Shown here: piece after piece, positions 8,564 through 16,287 of the stretch | Layout: every line of letters starts with the position of its first letter | Position numbering within the stretch: position 1 is the first letter of the stretch | NCBI GenBank assembly: GCA_039024435.1 | Contig: JBCCQH010000002.1 | Location: forward strand, 1-64,000 | DNA: 64,000 nt | Origin: JBCCQH01 sp039024435 | GTDB lineage: Bacteria > Bacteroidota > Bacteroidia > J057 > JADKCL01 | Direction of reading: 5' to 3' | Position numbers and translations under genes: made by a program | Notes under the pieces: model-generated | What the model saw: the letters and a program-made list of their open reading frames with translations, nothing else | What the model was told of the DNA's origin: nothing | Databases searched by the model: none

Positions 8564-9787
8564 ATGGGGGCGATCTCTTCAGTTTACGGTCCAATTACCG
8601 AAATCTTGTTGCTTTATCCGGGAAGAGGGGAAAACGTAACCTATTCCCAGATCAGAGCCCGATTTCAACAATTGATGCGTTCATTCAAAGGCGTCAAATT
8701 CTATATTCTGGCACATTATCATCCGGAAATAGTTGCCCAGATCAATGACCAACCGAATCGAAGTAGATTGCGGGTAGAAAATTTCGCAGATGGGGTCCGA
8801 ATGGTGCCCATTCATGCGGATTTTCCTACCCACCCTGCAAACAAGGATCATTTGCGTCAGGGTAGATGGGCGCAGGACCCCTTTCTCATTCTATCCGGGA
8901 GGAGAGGAAATCCAGTATTCCTTGAACCCTATTATCAGTTCTCAGGCAACCGGAACATCGCAGAACAAATCTCTGCGGCCGCCCGGTGGCAGATCCTCTC
9001 GACCCGCTATGGTATCCAGGGAGGGAACATTCTCGTCGGAGATGAGTATGCGTTGATTGGGAAAGATACTCTGATTTTCAATCTACACACCTACTTTCCC
9101 GAGGCTGTTGATGATCCCGAATCCGAACGCTATATCCGACACGATCTGGAAAGGTTGCTGGGGGTTGGGCACGTGATTTGGGTTGGAACTGAAAAGCCAT
9201 TCCGCTACAAAAATGAACGTTTCCGACACCTTGCCCCAGAAATCAGCACCGAGTATTTACCATCCCAACCGCTCTTCCACCTGGACCTGTTCATTACCCT
9301 GAACGGGAGGAATCACCTGGGAGAAGAAGAGATACTTGTAGCCAGCTTTGAACCAGAATTCCTTTGTGTAGGGGATCAAAGCCTCCGGTCGGACATCGAG
9401 ATGCTCGAAGAGTCACTCAGGGAGATCCGGGATTTTTTTGCCTCTCACCACACCCAAAATCCCAATCTTAAATTCAAAGTGATTGAGATTCCCGCAGTGA
9501 TCGTAGTAGATGCCCATGGCTTGCCACGCATCTATTCCTACAACAATGCCCTGGTCGAACATTTTGAAGGACAGACCCGCCTGTTTCTACCAAGGTATTC
9601 AGATGGAAGTCGACTTTCCGATTTCTTTCGCGAAGCAGAAGAATGTGTCATCGATAGGATCACCCTCAGTTCCCTCATTCCTGTACGCCCTCACTTGGTA
9701 TCCGGCGGCTTCTTCGATTTGGCACCACAGTACGGGTCCCTACACTGCCTTTGCAAGGTTCTTCGCAGGCAACAAGTAACAATCTAG
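8564..9787 (+). CDS. Pentein-fold guanidino-modifying enzyme (deiminase/amidinotransferase superfamily)
   Basis: 407 residues. The landmarks of the superfamily appear in order: RWAQDPFLIL (a WxRD-like segment with the substrate Asp), IQGGNILVG (the GGN turn), HLDLFITLNG (the catalytic HxD) and, at the C-terminus, YGSLHCLCKV with the expected nucleophilic cysteine at 395 (a second Cys at 397). Agmatine deiminases, bacterial peptidylarginine deiminases, DDAH and amidinotransferases share this layout; overall divergence prevents choosing among them. It would act on a guanidino group, free or on a protein arginine. The gene sits in a cassette of kinase/receiver-like genes and close to the arginine-type operon. 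Confidence 0.7.
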   Translation: MGAISSVYGPITEILLLYPGRGENVTYSQIRARFQQLMRSFKGVKFYILAHYHPEIVAQINDQPNRSRLRVENFADGVRMVPIHADFPTHPANKDHLRQGRWAQDPFLILSGRRGNPVFLEPYYQFSGNRNIAEQISAAARWQILSTRYGIQGGNILVGDEYALIGKDTLIFNLHTYFPEAVDDPESERYIRHDLERLLGVGHVIWVGTEKPFRYKNERFRHLAPEISTEYLPSQPLFHLDLFITLNGRNHLGEEEILVASFEPEFLCVGDQSLRSDIEMLEESLREIRDFFASHHTQNPNLKFKVIEIPAVIVVDAHGLPRIYSYNNALVEHFEGQTRLFLPRYSDGSRLSDFFREAEECVIDRITLSSLIPVRPHLVSGGFFDLAPQYGSLHCLCKVLRRQQVTI

Positions 9788-9804
9788 TTCAAAATGAATC
9801 TGAG

Positions 9805-11979
9805 ATGACCAAGAAACACACACCAACGCAACCCAAGCAAGCAGTAAGCCCCCAAGATTTGGCCTCAGTTTGTCACCTCATATCTGATGAAATTGAAGGC
9901 CGGAAATTGGGCCTAGCTTACTGCTACCGATACGAATTAGTTTGGGCACTCAAGGAATTGATGAACCAAAGAAGGGACCATCTCCCTGCACTTAAGAAAC
10001 TGGAATTCCTTATCGAGCAATTGCGTCCCGTGGGATACATAGAGAGTTCCGAGAAGATACAATTGATGCAGAAAAGCAAGTACCGCCGCAGGCTGAATTT
10101 GGAGCACGTAGATGAGGAACTCCAAAATCTTCTTGAGATCCAAGAGAACTCGATCACTGAGATAGAAGAAAACTTCAAAGCGATCAAATTTCGGCGAAAC
10201 CGCAACGATCAAGTGACGCAAATTCTGCACGATTTTAAGCGCTATCAGGAAATACACAAAATGGAATCGAAAGTGATCGATTCGAAGGCAAGGCGCCACG
10301 TCTGGTTTGCTGGGATCATTCTCGTATTCTTCATCACCTTGCTATCGTCGGGTATCGGCGACATGCCAGATTTTTCTCATTGGAATCTACTTTTGGTCCT
10401 GCTCTTTGCGCTCGGAACCGTCACCTTCTCCCTATACATGGGCTTTGGCATTGATACAGTTGCCCTATTGAAATATTCGCACAGCAAGCGACGCGAAAGA
10501 CTTGAATATCTATATGGATTGCGAACAAACATCGATGAAGTCATCGAGCGAGGCCACAAAATTCTCAAACCACAAAGAAATCACCGCAGCAGTGGGCCCA
10601 TGGAATGGATCGATATTGCTACCCTCTCTTACCTCATGGTCCGATTGGATCAACTTGGCACACGGCAATTGTGGGGAAGGTCGCTGAAGAAGCATGGTCT
10701 GATATTCGGATCCGATTATTTTCGGAGGCTTACCGCCAATGATTCCAGCAACTACCGATACCTTATCAGTTTTACCTATTCGCTATCGGCGATGGAAGCG
10801 ATCGATGACCTGAGCAATTACTGCAAAGTTGACTTTCCACTCGATTTAAAGGACATCATCCATCAATTGGATCGGTTAACCGATCAGACTGGCCTGATAG
10901 ATGTCGAATTGGCTCCGCATGGTAATTTATCCCATTCCATTGCAAGCCTGCGACAAAATGCAAACGCTTTGTTGATCCTTCACCTGGCAATTCGACGTGG
11001 GCTTTCCTCGATCGAGCATCTCAAAGCAGTCAATCTTATCCGGAACTCCATTAAAGAAGTCCACAAGAAAGATCCAATTGAGGCCTGGGACAATTTTGCC
11101 AATGAGCAAGACAAGATCATTCTATCCATAGCTATGATGGTGCGTGCCTTTGACATTTATGCCTCATCTGGACAAAACGACAACGATCAGCCATTGATCT
11201 ACCGGTATCTCCTGGAAAATTGTCGAGAGTGGGCAGATCATGGTTTAGAGATTCTACGAACCAGCAACACACAAAACGAATGGCGTTTTTCGGGAGACCT
11301 TGCCCTTGCCTGTACCCACTCCAACCTTCAGTTGCTCAATATCTTATTGCAGACGCCTTCGTTTGTAGTTCAGTCGCAGAATCTCAGCTTGGCTTATGAG
11401 TTCGTCCACAATTTAGGGAAGCGATATGTAGAAAAAGGTGAAGGTATCCCGCTTGGCACATCCTACGACAGAATGCTGTATTCCCGTCCTGATATGGGGA
11501 CTACCATCCTGTTTCTTCTGGCAGCAACCCGACTATGCGAAGCTTATGAGATACAGGATCGCAAAGAAAATTTTGAGGCTCAGTTAATAGACTTGCGTTC
11601 TCATGTTCAATCCACCAAGGACTGGATTGTCAATCATTTTTCTGAATTCGACATCAGCCTCAAATGGATGGATATCAATGCGTACGCAGCAATTCTGTCC
11701 TTGTCTTCTAGCCTCGCTTTGCCCAAGGAAAACCTACGAGATCGAATCGCCACGATCAACCGCAGAATCACGCCACTGATCGGCGATCGTTTCCTTAAAC
11801 CACGAGAATGGATCGACCAATTTGAGGGCATATTCTCAAGTAAGGAAGCCATGGGACTAGCATACAAACTGATCGAACGGGATCTGAATGCCAACAATGA
11901 AGCCTTCAAGCAACTCAATCACGAGATCGATGCATATCGTGCTGATTTCAACCTTAACACCAACGAAATTTCAAAATGA
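9805..11979 (+). CDS. Membrane-anchored helical protein of unknown function
   Basis: 724 residues from the ATG 17 bases after the pentein gene; an upstream TTG (9751) would overlap that gene and is less likely. Residues of about 1-165 are helical and charged, followed by a pair of transmembrane helices (WFAGIILVFFITLLSSGI and LLLVLLFALGTVTFSLYMGF), then about 480 mostly helical residues with regularly spaced motifs such as LRQNANALLILHLAI and DMGTTILFLLAATRL. The helical C-terminal part faintly recalls an alpha/alpha toroid. It may be the membrane sensor of the cassette (inference). Its stop overlaps the next start as ATGA. Confidence 0.65.
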   Translation: MTKKHTPTQPKQAVSPQDLASVCHLISDEIEGRKLGLAYCYRYELVWALKELMNQRRDHLPALKKLEFLIEQLRPVGYIESSEKIQLMQKSKYRRRLNLEHVDEELQNLLEIQENSITEIEENFKAIKFRRNRNDQVTQILHDFKRYQEIHKMESKVIDSKARRHVWFAGIILVFFITLLSSGIGDMPDFSHWNLLLVLLFALGTVTFSLYMGFGIDTVALLKYSHSKRRERLEYLYGLRTNIDEVIERGHKILKPQRNHRSSGPMEWIDIATLSYLMVRLDQLGTRQLWGRSLKKHGLIFGSDYFRRLTANDSSNYRYLISFTYSLSAMEAIDDLSNYCKVDFPLDLKDIIHQLDRLTDQTGLIDVELAPHGNLSHSIASLRQNANALLILHLAIRRGLSSIEHLKAVNLIRNSIKEVHKKDPIEAWDNFANEQDKIILSIAMMVRAFDIYASSGQNDNDQPLIYRYLLENCREWADHGLEILRTSNTQNEWRFSGDLALACTHSNLQLLNILLQTPSFVVQSQNLSLAYEFVHNLGKRYVEKGEGIPLGTSYDRMLYSRPDMGTTILFLLAATRLCEAYEIQDRKENFEAQLIDLRSHVQSTKDWIVNHFSEFDISLKWMDINAYAAILSLSSSLALPKENLRDRIATINRRITPLIGDRFLKPREWIDQFEGIFSSKEAMGLAYKLIERDLNANNEAFKQLNHEIDAYRADFNLNTNEISK

Positions 11980-13766
11980 GTCATCCAGATGCACACGACT
12001 TCCCGCGAGAATTGTTCGGGGTTTTCTCCGCCTTTTTCCACGAATATTCCATGGAGGACACCTCTTTCCTGGAAAATCCACACTTGGTCGGTTTCGACCA
12101 TGAGAATCCCATCTCTTCGATGTTGCGCACTTTTTGTTGCGACTTGGTACTCTCTCAACTCGCGATACATCCGCAAGACGATCTTGAAACTTTGGATAAA
12201 CTGGTCTTCATTCCAGCAGTGGCCACGATCCATCAGCAACAAGCAGATGGAAGAACTGTCAGAGCTACTGCTTCCCTTTTCAACCTCAAGGAGAACCATC
12301 GAAAAAGAGAAGGGGCAATTACCAAATGGGAAGCAGATCTCTTCTCGGAGGCAAAGAATCTCCTTGAAGTGACCAGCAACAAAAACCTTAGCGTTTTATT
12401 GACCGATTACTTCATGACGGGGGATGGGAAGCAAATATTTAATCGCGGTCATGAGCTAAGGGACCAGTACAAGGACGAATTTGACAAAGAAGCATTGCGC
12501 CAATCATGGCAGTGGCGTCTTTTTCCATTCTCCTCAAATCAGACGCGAGATGGGATGAAATTTATGGTTTATATCTACCTCCGGCAAGTGTATTACGAGG
12601 CACTTTCGATGCAGATCAGAGGGGTTCCAGACCTTAAACCAGGTGTCAAAGCTGCTCTGGGAAATTACATTGAAAATCTCTTCATGATCTCGCTATTTAC
12701 GCGTCGACGGAACGAAGAAGAACGAAACAGCCGCCTATCGGACGGTATCAAGACGCAATTGGCGATCGAACGCAAATTCAGTCATGCATTCAAGCCCATT
12801 TTCCTCTCCATTCAGAATACGGCCAAATTCATCGAAGACAATGCCAAGAAAGGCATTGTTCCCGAAGTCATTTCCAACGCACAGGTCTTACAGTTACATG
12901 GTGAGATCCTGCACCACTATTCCGAAATGCGACAAAATGCACGCAACACGCATCGTATTCAAGAGGCAAGCAACAGCCCACACAAATGGGTGCCCTTCGA
13001 AGATCTTGTTCGTTACATGCTGGTCAAGAGTAAGTTCACCGGTGGCGGGGACCATGCACGCATGAGCGCAGAGTTGTTAGAAAAAGCGAGGCCGATCGCG
13101 CTGGACCTTAACTTTTCCACACAATTGCCCCTCGCAATTGAAATTTATCCGGACTTGTACCCCAATCTTGAACTGGGATCTACTGAAGGACTGGAAATCA
13201 ACATTCCAGATCGCAATTTGGCTACGTCGGAACAAATTGGGCTCTGCAAAAAGGAAGAGATTGAGTATTTCTTTACGTTCCTCAGCGTCATTGACAATTT
13301 TCAGAAGTACTGGTACAACATTGTCGGCAAGGAAGAATCTTATTCCTGGAAATTTTTAGCCCAAAAATCCGACAAGCTGCTGGAAATTTTCTTGTTCCAA
13401 TCGCTGGAGATCGAGCAATATTCTTTGATCATCCCTCCACAAAGTAAAAGCAACTCTATTTCAGCACTCCTTGGTTCGAATGGAAAAGTCACCTCAGCTG
13501 AATCCTGGCAAGCAATGCCAATTGATGAGGACCGAATTGGAATCTATGATTTTTCAGATTTCCTCCGGCGAAAAACACAATCTCCCAAAGGCCTCCATGT
13601 TTTGCAGTCCTTTTACCGGGATGAAAATATCCTTCCCCCCAACGGAAATTCCCACAGTGGAAATCGCCGACCTAGAAGGTCCAGGCGCAAGCCGAGAAGT
13701 ATTCGCTGCTTCCATCAACGAATAACTGTAAAAAATCAGAACCCCCTATTTAGGATCAAGCAATAG
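11976..13766 (+). CDS. Diverged histidine-kinase-like protein (probable frameshift near 3' end)
   Basis: 596 residues as written. Residues 265-279 (ERKFSHAFKPIFLSI) look like the phosphoacceptor helix of histidine kinases (F..SHE.RTPL..I), with His270. About 70 residues later WVPFEDLVRYML and IALDLNFSTQLPLAIEIYPD follow the usual linker and first ATPase strands, and EIEYFFTFLSVIDNFQKY sits where the N box would be, without a clear ATP-binding consensus. The last 41 codons look wrong (NGNSHSGNRRPRRSRRKPRS); removing one C from the run at 13635-13640 gives instead PTEIPTVEIADLEGPGASRE, ending at 13725. No transmembrane segment. Kinase activity is uncertain; homology is inferred from pattern only. 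Confidence 0.6.
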   Translation: MSHPDAHDFPRELFGVFSAFFHEYSMEDTSFLENPHLVGFDHENPISSMLRTFCCDLVLSQLAIHPQDDLETLDKLVFIPAVATIHQQQADGRTVRATASLFNLKENHRKREGAITKWEADLFSEAKNLLEVTSNKNLSVLLTDYFMTGDGKQIFNRGHELRDQYKDEFDKEALRQSWQWRLFPFSSNQTRDGMKFMVYIYLRQVYYEALSMQIRGVPDLKPGVKAALGNYIENLFMISLFTRRRNEEERNSRLSDGIKTQLAIERKFSHAFKPIFLSIQNTAKFIEDNAKKGIVPEVISNAQVLQLHGEILHHYSEMRQNARNTHRIQEASNSPHKWVPFEDLVRYMLVKSKFTGGGDHARMSAELLEKARPIALDLNFSTQLPLAIEIYPDLYPNLELGSTEGLEINIPDRNLATSEQIGLCKKEEIEYFFTFLSVIDNFQKYWYNIVGKEESYSWKFLAQKSDKLLEIFLFQSLEIEQYSLIIPPQSKSNSISALLGSNGKVTSAESWQAMPIDEDRIGIYDFSDFLRRKTQSPKGLHVLQSFYRDENILPPNGNSHSGNRRPRRSRRKPRSIRCFHQRITVKNQNPLFRIKQ

Positions 13767-13774
13767 CTAAGAAA

Positions 13775-15574
13775 ATGGAAACTCATAACCGCAAGTTTTG
13801 CATGCTCATCCTGGATGATGAGTCTACACTAGATGGTACAAAAGGCTGGTCCCGGGTCTTGAAACTATTCCTAATGCACAATCGCTATATTTTACCGTTT
13901 GAATTCAATCAATTGGATCGCTCGATTGACCGCATAAAGGGTCCGGAGAGCATAGATGTAGAGATCTTTGGGACGGAATACAACATGTCATTCTCCGAAG
14001 TCCGAGAGGAACTGACTCCTGTCAGACAAGGGGGCTCATTCGATGTCAAAGATTACGATGTCTACTTCATCGATGTCGAATGGGGAAACATCGAGCAGAC
14101 AGAATCACTCAGGCAAACCATCAAAGGCGAAAATGGGGCGATTACTTTTCAGGATTGGAACGAAATGAGCCCTTCCGAATTGGAAGAAGGACTTATTCCC
14201 TATAATTTGGCCGGTTTCTACCTGCTGGATTGCCTTCCCAAATCAGATCATCCGAAGGTACTGTTCTCTGGCGCAACATCTACCCGCCAGGTTATGAAAC
14301 TGTTCAGTTGCTTCAAGAACAGAATAGTCTCTTCAGACGTTGTGATTGGAATCTTGGACAACCCATCTTTCCAGATAAAGGTTAGGTCTCGTGTAGACAG
14401 GTACTGCCGCAACATTCAAACCAAGGTCCTGAACCGGATTACTTATGTAAGACGTCAAGAGCTGCTGGCCCGGTTCAACGAAGCACTCAAAAAGATCAAA
14501 AATGCCAATCTCCTTGAGAAGTACCCCCTTACCAGTGATTCCGCAACCGTATATCAATGGGTAAATGAGCACACCGAACTGACCTTGCATGATATCCAGG
14601 GTATCCGTGCCGAATCCCGCTGGTCGCTGCACAGCCTTTTCCCCAGAGAGATCAACACCATACTGACACCCAGTGCTTCTGAGATCGATGTTGAAAATGC
14701 GATCAGTGAAGTCAGGTCAGCCTTGGAACTCGAGTGGCGCTTCCTCATCCGGAACTTGGTCGACCACTTTGCAGAATTGGAAAGAATTTCGAATGATCGC
14801 GGACACGATTACAGTAGCAGTGGTATCCTAACGCTTCAAGCCCTCGACTTCCAAACCGAAAACAAAGCGGTGCCATATTACATCAAACTGAGCGACGTCC
14901 CGCATTTCCATGAAGCGACAGAATTGGCCCAAGAGAGGGTCATGGAGGCAGCCAGTCCCAATACTGGCGAGGGTTTGATGAGACTGGTCTCGAAAGTACG
15001 TGATGCCATCTATCAACGGAGTTACACCCAGCTTTCGTCCGCTGGGGGAAAGCAAATGCTCGAAACCTATTTCCACAACGTCTTCAAGGATTTTGGACGC
15101 TTTGGAGGAATTGCAGCCTTCGTGCGAGATGTAGCTGCAGACTTCGGCATCTACCCATTTGACATTTCATACTTGTGCGGGATTGCCAAGAGCAATAAGC
15201 GACATACTGGAAATAACCATTGGAAAGCAGACATCTTGATCACGCAAAATTCCATTCAGTTCCTGTGGGAGTTTCCAGGCATTCACGAAGAAAAAATGAA
15301 ACGAACGGGGCCTGGATCTGCCTACCACAAACTCCTCCAAGCCGCTGAATCGCCTACCGTCCTCTCAGATTTTGGCTTAGGGGATGCTGCCCGCATCGTT
15401 TGCTTCCGATATCAAGGAAAGTTTGAACTACAGTCAGGCAAGGCAATCCTTTCGGCCGAGCATACCCCCAATTATGAAGTCGTGCTCAAAGAAGGACCAG
15501 ATATAGGTCTTACTGAGTACCGCATTACCATTCCAAAAATTCAAACACAAAGCAATGAAGATCAGGATCATTGA
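13775..15574 (+). CDS. Receiver-like domain fused to a histidine-kinase-like ATPase domain
   Basis: 599 residues. The N-terminus resembles a response-regulator receiver: LILDDES (Asp14, Asp15), YDVYFIDVEW with Asp100 at the phosphoacceptor place, and KVLFSGA with Ser165; the usual lysine is not evident. The C-terminus resembles a GHKL ATPase: FPGIHEEKMKR (500-510) as a G1-like box, GLGDAARIV (534-542) as a G2-like box, then LQSGKAIL and EYRITIPK, the common ending of kinases. The middle is helical and unrecognised. Such a fusion could receive and pass on phosphate, or be a catalytically dead regulator. It overlaps the next gene by 20 bases. Assignment is by eye. Confidence 0.58.
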   Translation: METHNRKFCMLILDDESTLDGTKGWSRVLKLFLMHNRYILPFEFNQLDRSIDRIKGPESIDVEIFGTEYNMSFSEVREELTPVRQGGSFDVKDYDVYFIDVEWGNIEQTESLRQTIKGENGAITFQDWNEMSPSELEEGLIPYNLAGFYLLDCLPKSDHPKVLFSGATSTRQVMKLFSCFKNRIVSSDVVIGILDNPSFQIKVRSRVDRYCRNIQTKVLNRITYVRRQELLARFNEALKKIKNANLLEKYPLTSDSATVYQWVNEHTELTLHDIQGIRAESRWSLHSLFPREINTILTPSASEIDVENAISEVRSALELEWRFLIRNLVDHFAELERISNDRGHDYSSSGILTLQALDFQTENKAVPYYIKLSDVPHFHEATELAQERVMEAASPNTGEGLMRLVSKVRDAIYQRSYTQLSSAGGKQMLETYFHNVFKDFGRFGGIAAFVRDVAADFGIYPFDISYLCGIAKSNKRHTGNNHWKADILITQNSIQFLWEFPGIHEEKMKRTGPGSAYHKLLQAAESPTVLSDFGLGDAARIVCFRYQGKFELQSGKAILSAEHTPNYEVVLKEGPDIGLTEYRITIPKIQTQSNEDQDH

Positions 15575-16280
15575 CTCAAAATCTTCCCGGGCCAAAAGCT
15601 TTGTCGCCTTTTGGGAAGCACGCTCCTTGCAAAACGAAGTATTCCATCGGACTACGATCGAGCAGATCACACCATCCGACTATCAGTTGATCGAAGAAGA
15701 ATCGTACGACTTGTTCATGATTCATTTAACCGACCAATTGATCCATACAACTGGCGAAAACGGATTCGGACTTTACCGATCAGGCATTTATCTCGAGCAG
15801 ATCAATGCAAAATTCCCCTCGACTCCCATATTCATTTACTCAGGCGGCGCAGGCGGATGCCGAATGTATGAAAATGAAGATGGAGGTTATTTCCTAGAGC
15901 GCGAAGGGGAAAAATGGAGGGTAAATCTGACCAATCTGGATTCGATCTGGGTGTGCTCCGAACCCATTCATTCAGCAGACGGCCTACCTTATGGCTTCGG
16001 GACCATAGTAGATGAATTTCGAGCGGGATTGCGGAAATTCAAGGATTCCAACGAAAAACTTGGTGATCGACTTTCTATTCTTCACCAGATGCTTGTACCA
16101 AGATCTGGCATATCCAAAGATCAATTTTCACAATTGGGACTGAGTTACAGCCTGGCCCAATCAATTGTGAACCAAAGAGATACTTCTCTATTCCAGGTCG
16201 GAGGAAAAAAGGCACTTCTAAATTTTTTCGAGCGTGTGACTGAGATCCGCGAACACATCATCCCTGAAATAAAAAATTGA
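15555..16280 (+). CDS. Small pseudo-receiver protein
   Basis: 241 residues. MKIRIIDSKSSRAK has Asp7 where receivers have their acidic pair; YDLFMIHLTD corresponds to the phosphoacceptor strand but carries His57 instead of Asp; PIFIYSGG supplies the Thr/Ser position (Ser96). This pattern suggests a receiver fold that cannot be phosphorylated in the standard way. The C-terminal 80 residues are helical, with no recognisable output domain. It overlaps the preceding gene by 20 bases and is followed seven bases later by the next. It may bridge the kinase-like and receiver proteins of the cassette (inference). Confidence 0.5.
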   Translation: MKIRIIDSKSSRAKSFVAFWEARSLQNEVFHRTTIEQITPSDYQLIEEESYDLFMIHLTDQLIHTTGENGFGLYRSGIYLEQINAKFPSTPIFIYSGGAGGCRMYENEDGGYFLEREGEKWRVNLTNLDSIWVCSEPIHSADGLPYGFGTIVDEFRAGLRKFKDSNEKLGDRLSILHQMLVPRSGISKDQFSQLGLSYSLAQSIVNQRDTSLFQVGGKKALLNFFERVTEIREHIIPEIKN

Positions 16281-16287
16281 TACTGCT

